This document shows, piece after piece, positions 25,589 to 33,608 of a stretch of DNA of 52,787 nucleotides. The notes beneath the pieces are model-generated. The model was not told where the DNA came from, did no database searches, and saw only the letters and a program-made list of their open reading frames with translations. The stretch lies in the NCBI RefSeq assembly GCF_000364705.1, contig NZ_AQOH01000004.1:1-52787 (forward strand), written 5' to 3'. The stretch is from Pseudomonas fuscovaginae SE-1 (GTDB taxonomy: Bacteria > Pseudomonadota > Gammaproteobacteria > Pseudomonadales > Pseudomonadaceae). Position 1 is the stretch's first letter. Each line of letters starts with the position of its first letter. The position numbers were made by a program, and so were the translations under genes.

Positions 25589-26229
25589 TCCCCAGCTTCC
25601 TTCTGAAGTCCGAAACAGCAGTTGAATACCCATGCCATATGCAATCTTCTTCTGCAGAGACGACGCAGGAGCGCGCCAAGGCTAACCCCAAGAAATCCGG
25701 TGCATCATGAAAGCACCTGTTTCTTTTTCGATCGTAAACTCAGCGGTGAGCAGTTCTCGCTCGTGGTCGATCGTTCCTGCACCGCCACCTCTTTCAGGCT
25801 GCCGTTCTTGCGCTAGCCGCACAGGCAGGGACCTGAGTGAACGCAGGACATGGCCCTCAGCCGGTAATAAAATCCATTTCGCCGTGTAACTTCAGAGGTA
25901 AAGATATCTACCCACCAGATAGAAGCGACGCAGGGATGATCGGGACGTAAAACCGAAGCCCCGTATCATATCGCTGAAATATTACTATTTCTGGTAGGGT
26001 ATTTGCCACTTTGAAGTGGTCTACTATCCCGAAACCTTTCTTGGGCAGGTATGATCGCCACACAGAGGGACCCTATCAGTACACAGAGGCGCGCCTCCCC
26101 CTCCGCACTCAAGCACGTCCCCACCTGACCCACTTCACATCTCCAACCTTTCACCCGGCGCCAGCAATTTACTCCAGCCCCCGAAAATGAGAAAAACTAC
26201 CCAGCCTTTTCCCTGGATACGGACCTCCC
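25589..26229. promoter_or_regulatory. divergent intergenic region with likely promoters for the glycan operon
   Basis: A 641-base gap between wecB (minus) and the BNR-repeat gene (plus) with no supported gene. Base composition falls towards A/T around 25890-26030, as expected for promoters. It includes a CCACTT-TG-AAGTGG palindrome. I find no clear ops/JUMPstart element (GGCGGTAG) on the minus strand and no convincing -35/-10 pair that I would place with confidence. Confidence 0.5.
26006..26019. promoter_or_regulatory. perfect 6-2-6 palindrome, possible operator
   Basis: CCACTT, two bases, AAGTGG, lying in an A/T-rich stretch about 420 bases upstream of wecB and 210 upstream of the plus-strand gene. 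No regulator is suggested by the motif. A short dyad of this size can occur by chance. Confidence 0.3.
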
Positions 26230-27738
26230 ATGTCTCGCCTGAAGCTGCTCATCAAACTGCCCGTCATACTGATCCTCGCTGCCGCACTGTGGTACATGTG
26301 GATCATTCTCAGCGCCAAGCTCGAATGGGGCGGTGGCAGCCCGGACCAAAAGACACTGGGCGCGGTGCAGGACATCCGCCAACGCGCGATGACCCAGTTC
26401 TGCACCGGTGTCGTCGCCACACCGCAAGGCACCTGGCTGGTCGGGCGCGTCGAGACCGATGCCAAGGAGCTGCAACCTGCCGCCAACGTGGTGGACCTGG
26501 ACGCCGTGCTTTATGGCAAACCGGCGCAGAACGAGGATAAGGACGCGGAAGAATCCGGCACCTTCTCCAGCTTCCTCTCCCCGCGTCAGAAGGAAACCAC
26601 CTTCATCTCGCGCCTGAACGACCAGGGCCGGTTCGAGCTGGTGGCCCATATCACCGACCCCGCCTGCCTGGTGGCCAGTCCGGATGGCAACCGGGTCTTC
26701 CTGCTCAGCGGCCTGGACCGCCCCGAGACCGATACGCCCCCCGACGATGGCAAGCCACAGGTGCTGTTTGCCGGAACACAAAGCGCGGTCTTTCGCACCG
26801 ACGACCAGGGCAAGCACTGGAGCTGGTTGCCCAAGGGCTTTTTCTCCGAGGCCGATCACATTGCCTGGAATATCAAGCCGTACTTCCATGGCCAGAACGA
26901 GATCTGGGCCTGGAGTTCGCCGAGTCAGGAATCGATGGGTTATGGCGACATACCCGACGGCATCTCCACCGGAGTGTTCTACTCGGCCGACGGCGGTGCG
27001 ACCAACACCGAGATTTTTGCCTCCCAGTCGCTGCTGGTGACCCAGGAATATGCCCAGGGCAAGCGACCGGACGTTACCGAGTGGTCAAAGGACGCCAGCG
27101 ACACCGGAGACCTCCAGACCCATGTCACGCAACTGGACGCACAGCATGCGGTCATCTGGGTGTCGCAACGCTTCTGGGGGCGTAATCCGGGTGAGGGGGA
27201 CCGCAACCTGTCGGTCAGCGTGACGACCCGCGCCCAGCTCAAGCGGGATGCAGGCCCGTGGCAGGTGGAATCCGTGCAGCGGGAGGACGGGCTGTTCATC
27301 GATGCCCTGGTGGATAACGGCAATGGTCGCGTCATGGCTCTGATCGATCAGGGTGATCGGGGTGAGAACAGGGTCGGCGAACTGGACATCGCCAAGCTGG
27401 GCTGGAATATCGTTGGCGAACTGCCCAGCGTGTTCGGCCCAATGGGGTTCCATACCCAACTGCGCGAGGGGCATTTCTGGATGGGGCAGAACAGCCTGCT
27501 GATCAACACCTCCAGCAATCATCAGCCGCCAAGCTGGCTGCACTGGTGGTCGAAGGCCACGATCTCCGCAGACGGGGTGTTCTATTCCACGGACTGGGGA
27601 CGCTCCTGGAAACGGCTGGCGATCGACGGCTACCTGGGCATTCTCGGTTTCCAGGGAGCACAGGACCGGGTTTTCTGGGCCAAGGGCAACGGGTACAACA
27701 GCCGCGACCTGGGGGTCTACTCGTACGGCCTGCACTGA
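26230..27738 (+). CDS. membrane-anchored protein with BNR/Asp-box repeats, function unknown
   Basis: A 502-residue protein with one N-terminal membrane helix (about residues 8-29, LPVILILAAALWYMWIIL) that should anchor it to the inner membrane with the rest in the periplasm. The body has at least three Asp-box-like motifs: VFRTDDQGKHW, VFYSADGGATN and VFYSTDWGRSW, as in beta-propellers of the sialidase/BNR type. No sialidase catalytic residues can be assigned, so binding or assembly is as likely as hydrolysis. It is a single gene, divergent from the glycan operon and convergent with the multicopper oxidase gene, and may be unrelated to either. I do not recognise a named family. Confidence 0.75.
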   Translation: MSRLKLLIKLPVILILAAALWYMWIILSAKLEWGGGSPDQKTLGAVQDIRQRAMTQFCTGVVATPQGTWLVGRVETDAKELQPAANVVDLDAVLYGKPAQNEDKDAEESGTFSSFLSPRQKETTFISRLNDQGRFELVAHITDPACLVASPDGNRVFLLSGLDRPETDTPPDDGKPQVLFAGTQSAVFRTDDQGKHWSWLPKGFFSEADHIAWNIKPYFHGQNEIWAWSSPSQESMGYGDIPDGISTGVFYSADGGATNTEIFASQSLLVTQEYAQGKRPDVTEWSKDASDTGDLQTHVTQLDAQHAVIWVSQRFWGRNPGEGDRNLSVSVTTRAQLKRDAGPWQVESVQREDGLFIDALVDNGNGRVMALIDQGDRGENRVGELDIAKLGWNIVGELPSVFGPMGFHTQLREGHFWMGQNSLLINTSSNHQPPSWLHWWSKATISADGVFYSTDWGRSWKRLAIDGYLGILGFQGAQDRVFWAKGNGYNSRDLGVYSYGLH

Positions 27739-27767
27739 CGCAAGCCCGCCTACCGGCGAGCCTGCGT
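27738..27767. terminator. imperfect hairpin between convergent genes
   Basis: ACGCA-(a)-GC pairs with GC-(c)-TGCGT around a GCC-tacc-GGC core in the 39-base gap between two convergent genes. There is no T-run on either side, so it is a weak candidate for intrinsic termination. Confidence 0.3.
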
Positions 27768-27777
27768 CGGCATTGAC

Positions 27778-29871
27778 TCAGTGGTGCGCGCCCTGCACCA
27801 CTCCGCCGTTACCATCCGGCAGTTCGATCTTCACACTCTGCATCATGCCCTGGTCCTCATGGTCGAGGATGTGGCAATGCAGCACGAACTCGCCGATGTA
27901 GCGTTCGTAGCGTGTGCGCACATACAACGTATAAACCCCTTCCCCCTTCGGAAATACATCGGGGCTGGAGCGGCTCTTCACGAACAGCGTGTCTTTCCAC
28001 ACGCCCTTCAGCCCCGCGTATTCATTATCCGTATCGGTTTTATCCACAGCCCCCGGCAGACTCAGGTCGGTGCCATCCGGACCGATGATCCTGTCGATCT
28101 GGAACGGGTTCACGTGGATATGAAACGGATGGCTGGCCAGGGCCGATTGCAACTTCCATTGCTCCGCCGTACCCAGTTGCAGGTGCCGGTTGACCACACC
28201 GGGCTTGAACGGTTCGGCATCCTCCAGGGTGTTGCCCACGGCAAACTTGGTGTTGTTCGGATCGGAGGTGTCGATCAGGAACACCAGTGTCTGGCCTTCG
28301 CCCTTGAGCTCGCTGTCGGCGATGTCCGCATGCGGGATGAACTTGTCCAGATGCAGGTCCTTCTTCAGGTCGGCGACCACCGTGTCACGCACCTCGGCTG
28401 GCATCTGCCGCTCGGCTGCCGCGACCAGCACCGTGGTCAGGTGCGCCGTGGTGTCCGGGACCTTCTCGCCAGGACCGACATCGACGAAACCCAACACCTG
28501 CCGGCCACTGGCAGCCTGGTCGACGTTGCTCGCCTTGCTCGCCGCCTCATCGATCACGCAGTAGCGTCCCGACTCGGGGAAGGTCAGCAGCAAGTCGTTG
28601 CGATAGCCCGGCTGCAGGGTCACCAGGTTGCGCGCCCGGGCCTGCTTCATGGTCAGGCCATCGGAGGCGATGACATGGTACTCGACCGGTTTGCCCGTGC
28701 ATTGCTGGCTGATGAACTGCTCGGCCTTCTCGGCACCCACCCCCAGGTCGCTGATAGCCTTGGCACTGTCCTCCATGCGCCGGAACTGCAGCTTGATGGT
28801 GTCGCGAATCCCCGCATGGACCAGCCGCCAACGCTCCACCTGCCCCGGTTTGGCGCTATCGAAGATAGGCTGCACCAGGCCGTTGACGCTGGTGTAGCGA
28901 CCGGATGGCCCCCAGGTACCGAACTCCATCTGGTCGAATGACTCGACGACGCCGACTTCGCCCTTGTTGCAGGTCCAGTCGATGACCATCACGGCCTTGC
29001 CGTCCTTGTCCTTGACGATATTGCCGTCCTTGTCCTTCTTCGGCTGGTAGCGGAAGTTGCCATCCGCTCCCTTGCACGCATACGGGATCTGCTGGAACAC
29101 CAGCAGCCGCTCGGGAAACGCCTGGCCCTGAGCGTCCTTGAGCAGGGTGTCGATGTCACCGTTGACGTCCTTGCCCGGCAGGCGGTCGCCATGGATGATC
29201 AACGCACCGGCCATGCCGCTGGCGACCTGGAGCGCAGTGGAGCCGTGGCGATGCGGGTGGTACCAGAAGGTGCCGGCCGGATGGTCGGCGGGAATGTTGT
29301 ATTCGTACTGGAACTTGACCCCGGGATTGATCGACAGCAGCACGTTATCGCTGTTGCCCGACGGACTCACCCACAGCCCGTGGGAGTGCAGGTTGGTGCC
29401 GTTGAAGCAGTGCGGCTGGTCGGGGTTGGCGGGCGGCTGGGTGCAGCTCGGGTCCGGCTTGAGCTGGTTGTCCAGGGTGATGCGTACCGTGTCGCCGGGG
29501 GTGACATCGATGGTCGGTGCAATGAACGGCGCCGCCGGGTCGACATCCGAACCGGTATAGCTGCGCAGCGACACCGGCACGTTCTCGCCGGTCGCCGGGT
29601 TGAAGATGTGGTTGTCGGTGTACTGGATCGTCAGGTCCAGACGCCGCTCGCGGCCAGCGTGCCCCTGCGGGGTGACGACGGGCTGGGTCGTTTCGACGGC
29701 CTGGGAACTCTTGAGCAGCAACGTGCCCGTCTTCGGCTTGGGCGCTTCCAGTTGCAACGCCGGCGGGTTGTTGAACAGCCGGGAAGGTTCCGCCGCCAGT
29801 GCCTGGCTCGCCACCGCGAGGGCGATCAGGCCCAGCGCGCAGCGCACCTTGTCGTGATGCAATCCTGTCAT
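27778..29871 (-). CDS. periplasmic multicopper oxidase
   Basis: A 697-residue three-cupredoxin oxidase with a signal peptide (residues 1-26, LGLIALAVASQALA). Copper ligands are visible in the four classical motifs: HSHGLW and HPHRHG in the N-terminal domain, HPFHIH and HCHILDHEDQGMM in the C-terminal domain, the last holding the type 1 cysteine, histidine and axial methionine. Members oxidise phenols, bilirubin, Mn(II) or Cu(I) with reduction of oxygen to water; the substrate here cannot be told. Residues about 270-300 are a lysine/aspartate-rich loop (KKDKDGNIVKDKDG) unusual for short laccases. ATG 29871 has AGGAG eight bases upstream. No copper-resistance partner (copB) adjoins it. Confidence 0.88.
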   Translation of the reverse strand: MTGLHHDKVRCALGLIALAVASQALAAEPSRLFNNPPALQLEAPKPKTGTLLLKSSQAVETTQPVVTPQGHAGRERRLDLTIQYTDNHIFNPATGENVPVSLRSYTGSDVDPAAPFIAPTIDVTPGDTVRITLDNQLKPDPSCTQPPANPDQPHCFNGTNLHSHGLWVSPSGNSDNVLLSINPGVKFQYEYNIPADHPAGTFWYHPHRHGSTALQVASGMAGALIIHGDRLPGKDVNGDIDTLLKDAQGQAFPERLLVFQQIPYACKGADGNFRYQPKKDKDGNIVKDKDGKAVMVIDWTCNKGEVGVVESFDQMEFGTWGPSGRYTSVNGLVQPIFDSAKPGQVERWRLVHAGIRDTIKLQFRRMEDSAKAISDLGVGAEKAEQFISQQCTGKPVEYHVIASDGLTMKQARARNLVTLQPGYRNDLLLTFPESGRYCVIDEAASKASNVDQAASGRQVLGFVDVGPGEKVPDTTAHLTTVLVAAAERQMPAEVRDTVVADLKKDLHLDKFIPHADIADSELKGEGQTLVFLIDTSDPNNTKFAVGNTLEDAEPFKPGVVNRHLQLGTAEQWKLQSALASHPFHIHVNPFQIDRIIGPDGTDLSLPGAVDKTDTDNEYAGLKGVWKDTLFVKSRSSPDVFPKGEGVYTLYVRTRYERYIGEFVLHCHILDHEDQGMMQSVKIELPDGNGGVVQGAHH

Positions 29872-30013
29872 GAGTACTGCTCCTGCAAATCAACCGCTAA
29901 GGTCAGGGGGTCGGCACAGGAGTGATGATGAAACGCAGACGTACGAAGTCCGTGTTCAATAGCAGCAATCCGTGCTGGCATAAAGCTAGTCCGTTATCGG
30001 GGCAGTGCAATGT

Positions 30014-30949
30014 TTATTGGGCTTTGACAGCGTTTTGGCCGGCAAAGCCAGTGGCGATCGGCGCGGGGAAACCGGCGAAGGCCTGGCGCAAGGCCTTGGC
30101 ATACTCGCGACTGCCGAGAATCATGCTGTTGATATGATTGCCGCCCTTGATCAGCAGCAGGTGCTTGGGCTGTGCGGCCGCTTCATACAGCGCCTTGCTG
30201 AAGCGCGACGGAACGTAGGGGTCGTCGGTGCCGTGGACGATCAGCAAGGGAATGCCGATCTGGCTGATCTTGTCGATGGAGTCGAATTTCTCGGAGAGAA
30301 TCCAGCGCACCGGCAACGAGGTCGGGATCGCCGCCCGGGCCGCATCGCCCAGGTCGGTGAAGGTCGACTCGATGATCAGCCCGGCCGCCTTGGGTGATTG
30401 TTTGTCGGCGGCCAGGCGCTCGGCCAGGTCCACCGCCACCGCGCCCCCCAGGGAATGGCCGTAGATGTAGCGCTTGCGGGCGTCGGGTTGCAGTTGCACC
30501 AGGCGCTTCCAGGCATTGCCGGCGTCCTGGTAGACGCTGCGCTCGGACGGCAGCCCACCGGGGCTGTCACCGAAGCCGCGATAATCGATGGCCAGCACCG
30601 AGAAACCCAGTTCACGCAGCTGGGTGATCCGCCCGACCTGCGCCGTCAGGTTCCAGCGGGTGCCGTGCAGGTAGAGGATGGTCGGCGCGTCGACGCGGCT
30701 CGATGGCCACCACCAGGCATGCAGGTAGTCACTGCCGGCCAGGCCATCGCTGACCGGGATCCGCATTTCCCGCACCCCACTCGGCAGGCCGCTGAACCAG
30801 CCCGCGGTGCCCGGCTGGATATTGAACAACAGTTCGCGCTCCTTGTAGGCCAGCCGGGAACAACCGTAGGGCAGACCAACAGCAAGGAACAGCGCCAGCA
30901 ATCCCAGGGACAGCCAGCGGCGACGGGCGATAAAGGTTCTGACGGTCAT
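30014..30949 (-). CDS. alpha/beta hydrolase, membrane-anchored
   Basis: A 311-residue alpha/beta hydrolase. The oxyanion-hole region is YLHGTRWN at 93-100, the nucleophile elbow is GHSLGG at 164-169 (Ser166), the acid is in HGTDDPYVPS and the catalytic histidine in KGGNHINS. The first 30 residues hold a hydrophobic segment (LSLGLLALFLAVGLPYGC) acting as an anchor or signal; PYGC is a poor lipobox. The family (YfhR/BEM46-like) covers esterases and peptidases of unknown substrate. The multicopper oxidase gene lies 142 bases downstream on the same strand; whether they share a transcript is unclear. Confidence 0.85.
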   Translation of the reverse strand: MTVRTFIARRRWLSLGLLALFLAVGLPYGCSRLAYKERELLFNIQPGTAGWFSGLPSGVREMRIPVSDGLAGSDYLHAWWWPSSRVDAPTILYLHGTRWNLTAQVGRITQLRELGFSVLAIDYRGFGDSPGGLPSERSVYQDAGNAWKRLVQLQPDARKRYIYGHSLGGAVAVDLAERLAADKQSPKAAGLIIESTFTDLGDAARAAIPTSLPVRWILSEKFDSIDKISQIGIPLLIVHGTDDPYVPSRFSKALYEAAAQPKHLLLIKGGNHINSMILGSREYAKALRQAFAGFPAPIATGFAGQNAVKAQ

Positions 30950-31024
30950 GGCGCCCGGCTCTCAATCCTGGGGAAGCATCAACTCACAAGCCCCACAGAT
31001 TACCCGCAACCGGCACAAACAAAA

Positions 31025-31047
31025 ACGCCCCGAACCGGTCGGGGCGT
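31025..31047 (-). terminator. intrinsic terminator of the oprD-type gene
   Basis: A 9-bp perfect stem (acgccccga / tcggggcgt) with a 5-base loop. On the minus strand it is followed by a run of T (31021-31025 are A on the plus strand), 44 bases past the porin stop. Confidence 0.85.
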
Positions 31048-31090
31048 CTGTTCAACCTGGGATCAGGTCGCTCCAACGTTGTCGCGTCGA

Positions 31091-32377
31091 TCAGAACACG
31101 TTGATCGGGTAGTCGACGAATACACGGACTTCGTTGCCGCCGACGTTGTAGTCGGAGGACTTCTGCGACACGCGCAGGATCGAGCTGCGTACTTTCACGC
31201 TCAGGTCCTTGGCCGGGCCGCTCTGGACCACGTACTTGACCTGGTTGAAGATCTCGCGCTCGGTACCACCGGAGCTGGTGGCAGTCGTGATGTTGTCACC
31301 ACGGACATAGGCCACGTTGTAGGTCAGGCCCGGTACGCCGAAGGCACCGAAGTCCAGACCGTAGCCCAACTGCCAGGAGCGCTCGTCCGGCCCGTTGAAG
31401 TCGGACCAGTAGGAGTTGGCCAGGTAGATGGAGTTGCCACCATCCCCCACGCGCCCCTGGCCACGCTGGTAGCCACCGTACGGATAGCCCAGCAGGCTGT
31501 CGCCGGTACTGCGCTGGTGCGCGACGGTGAAGGAGTGGGCACCCAGGGCGTAGGTGGCCGCCAGGCTCCAGATCTTGTTGTCGCGACCGTCGGCGTCGTG
31601 GTCGGCCGCGTAGTCCTTGTCCAGCTTGGTGCGGTAACCGTTGAAGTCCAGGGTCAGGGACTGGTCCTGGGCAACCGGGAACACGTAGTTCAGGTTCACG
31701 TACTGCTTCTTCAGCACGTCTTCGACGTCGGAGGCATACAGGGCCGCCTTGAAGTTGTCGGTGAACTGATAGCTGCCGCCCAGCACGTTGATGCTCTTCA
31801 GGCCACCGCTGTCACGGCCTTCATCACTCTTGCGCGATTCGGCGGTGAAACGACCGGCGTTCAGTTCCAGCCCCTTGATCTCCTTGGAGGTGATCAGGGT
31901 ACCGGTGTAGCTTTCCGGCAGCAGGCGGCCGTTGTCGTAGCTCAGCACAGGCAGGACCGGCATCTGGTCGCCGTAGGTCAGCACGGTGTTGGACAGACGG
32001 AATTTCACCGCGGCACCGGCCTTGGCCAGATCGCGCTCAGGCGAGCCCTTGTTGTCCTTGGCGAAGAAGTCGATGCCTTGTGCACCGGTAGTGCCCTTGC
32101 CTCCGTCCAGACGCAGGCCGTACAGGCCGAAGGCGTCAACGCCGACACCGACGGTGCCTTGGGTGAAACCGGACTTGAAGGTACCGATGGCCGCCTGGCC
32201 CCACTCGGCCTTGTCCTTGTTGCCGTCCTTGTAGTCACGATTGATGTAGGCGTTGCGCAGCAACACGTTCAGGTGGCTGTCTTCGACGAAACCCTTGGCG
32301 TCCGATTGATCGCTTGCCATGGCCTGGGTAGCGCTGAGGATGCCCAGTGCGAGCAGACCGATCCGTTTGTTCAACAT
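31091..32377 (-). CDS. OprD-family outer-membrane porin
   Basis: A 428-residue porin with a signal peptide (MLNKRIGLLALGILSATQAMA). The mature part begins DQSDAKGFVEDSHLNVLLRN and carries GFTQGTVGVGVDAFGLYGLRLD, the classical N-terminal signature of the OprD/Occ family, with alternating amphipathic beta strands and a terminal aromatic residue (NVF). Such channels take up basic amino acids, dipeptides or carboxylates; the subgroup cannot be fixed by eye. The gene is a single transcription unit: terminators lie on both sides. Confidence 0.92.
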   Translation of the reverse strand: MLNKRIGLLALGILSATQAMASDQSDAKGFVEDSHLNVLLRNAYINRDYKDGNKDKAEWGQAAIGTFKSGFTQGTVGVGVDAFGLYGLRLDGGKGTTGAQGIDFFAKDNKGSPERDLAKAGAAVKFRLSNTVLTYGDQMPVLPVLSYDNGRLLPESYTGTLITSKEIKGLELNAGRFTAESRKSDEGRDSGGLKSINVLGGSYQFTDNFKAALYASDVEDVLKKQYVNLNYVFPVAQDQSLTLDFNGYRTKLDKDYAADHDADGRDNKIWSLAATYALGAHSFTVAHQRSTGDSLLGYPYGGYQRGQGRVGDGGNSIYLANSYWSDFNGPDERSWQLGYGLDFGAFGVPGLTYNVAYVRGDNITTATSSGGTEREIFNQVKYVVQSGPAKDLSVKVRSSILRVSQKSSDYNVGGNEVRVFVDYPINVF

Positions 32378-32459
32378 GTTGTTTTCCTTATAGCTGGATG
32401 AAACGCCCTGCAGCTCCCGAGCTGAACCTGTGTATTGGTATTTTCACGCAGAAAAAAAA

Positions 32460-32490
32460 AGGCCCGCCTGCGGGTGAATGCAGCGGGCCT
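32460..32490 (-). terminator. intrinsic terminator between the dsbA-like gene and the porin gene
   Basis: An 8-bp stem (aggcccgc / gcgggcct) with a 15-base spacer. On the minus strand it is followed by nine T, so it should stop transcripts of the dsbA-like gene before the porin promoter. Confidence 0.85.
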
Positions 32491-32666
32491 CTTATTATTT
32501 TGGGTATATGGCTTATAGCCACAGGCGTGCCGCGAATCCTATCCGCGACACGACTAAAGTGTCAATTTCGTGAATCCTCGCCAATTAGACAAGAATTTTT
32601 GGCCAACCTCGAAAAATGGCATATCAGCCAGCGGCACGACGGTTTTGCATGAGCGGCCAGGATGAT

Positions 32667-33359
32667 TCAACTCGCGCAACCGTCCAGCCCGCAAGACGGT
32701 GCCGTCCCGCCCTGTACGGATAATCCGGCCGACTCGCGCAGGGACTGAACGAACGCTTCCGGTTTGCCCAGGTAGAGCCCGAGATCGACCAGGCTGAAGC
32801 GACCCTCGCGCTCCAGCACCAGGGTCGGGAATCCCTGCCCGCCAACGCGCGACAGCAGTGCCCGGCTATTCTTGAAGTGCTCGGCCGCCACCGCGCCGCC
32901 GTTGCGCTCGAATGCCGCCTGGAAAGCCTGCGGCTCCAGGCCCAGCTCGGTCGCCAGCTCCAGCAGCACGTCGGCATCGGCGATGCGTCGTCCCTCCAGG
33001 TAATGCGCCGTCTGCAATTTGCCGAGCAACTCAAGTCCGCGTCCGCCCAATGCTTCGGCGGCCAGCACGGCACTCGTCGGCGGGGCGGAATCGAAGACCG
33101 CCGAACTGTCGCGCAACAATCCTTCGAAATACGCCTGGCCGAACGGCTGGCCGGTGTACTCGGCAATGCGCCGGTCATGGGGCATGACGTAGTCTCGCAG
33201 GTTCGGGCTGACGAACTGCCGGTTGTTCCCGGCCATCATGCCACCGCCGTGCAGGGTCACCGGCAGCACCTGGCTGGCGGCCTGCACCAGGGGCTTGGCG
33301 CCGTAGCACCAGCCACAAAGAGGGTCATAAATATAGTGAAGCGTCGCGGGAGCGGTCAT
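32667..33359 (-). CDS. DsbA-family thioredoxin-fold protein
   Basis: A 230-residue DsbA/FrnE-type protein. The active site CGWC is Cys15-Cys18 just after the first strand (YIYDPLCGWCYGAKP), followed by the helical insertion and a cis-Pro region (GQGFPTLVLE). No signal peptide is seen, so it is likely cytoplasmic, like FrnE-type disulfide isomerases or proteins annotated near 2-hydroxychromene-2-carboxylate isomerase. I chose ATG 33359 (MTAPATLHYI) with GGAG six bases upstream; the frame is open to 33383. It is divergent from the siderophore receptor gene and ends at a strong terminator. The physiological substrate is unknown. Confidence 0.85.
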   Translation of the reverse strand: MTAPATLHYIYDPLCGWCYGAKPLVQAASQVLPVTLHGGGMMAGNNRQFVSPNLRDYVMPHDRRIAEYTGQPFGQAYFEGLLRDSSAVFDSAPPTSAVLAAEALGGRGLELLGKLQTAHYLEGRRIADADVLLELATELGLEPQAFQAAFERNGGAVAAEHFKNSRALLSRVGGQGFPTLVLEREGRFSLVDLGLYLGKPEAFVQSLRESAGLSVQGGTAPSCGLDGCAS

Positions 33360-33520
33360 GGCGGTCTCCAGGAAAGTCGTCAATTGGCAATGTCGACAGG
33401 TTAGCGCCGGGTAGCTGTTCGAAAAACGCCGGTATGGCGGCTGGTTTGTTGCAGGAATCGGTCATATCCCGCCTAAGCAACAGATCAGACATATTTAGAT
33501 ACAAACAAGGCCTTCGCGTT

Positions 33521-33539
33521 ATTGGTAATTATTACCAAT
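33521..33539. promoter_or_regulatory. perfect 19-bp palindrome upstream of the siderophore receptor, possible Fur-type operator
   Basis: ATTGGTAAT-T-ATTACCAAT, 70 bases upstream of the receptor ATG in an A/T-rich stretch. A window shifted by three bases matches 11 of 19 positions of the Fur consensus, which is moderate. Fur control would be expected for a siderophore receptor, but another dimeric regulator is possible. Confidence 0.5.
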
Positions 33540-33608
33540 TAGAAATAATACTCGATACCATTCGCGCGCTTTCCACCCCCTCAACACCCTCACGGATACA
33601 TCCCCGTC

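Noticed and set aside
25699..25717. GGTGC...GCACC hairpin followed by a T-rich run
   Set aside because: Five-base stem with a nine-base loop in a gap with no upstream plus-strand gene; too weak for a terminator.
29982..30001. AAGCTAGTCCGTTATCGGGG, which resembles part of a Cas9 tracrRNA
   Set aside because: Only about 14 bases match, there is no hairpin context, no repeat array and no cas gene; taken as chance.
29922..30137. 71-residue plus-strand frame starting after AGGAG at about 29920
   Set aside because: Although the start has a good ribosome site, the frame soon runs antisense into the hydrolase gene and has no family-like sequence.
30398..32401. 667-residue plus-strand open frame
   Set aside because: It runs antisense across the hydrolase, the terminator and the OprD-type gene; composition is that of a shadow frame.
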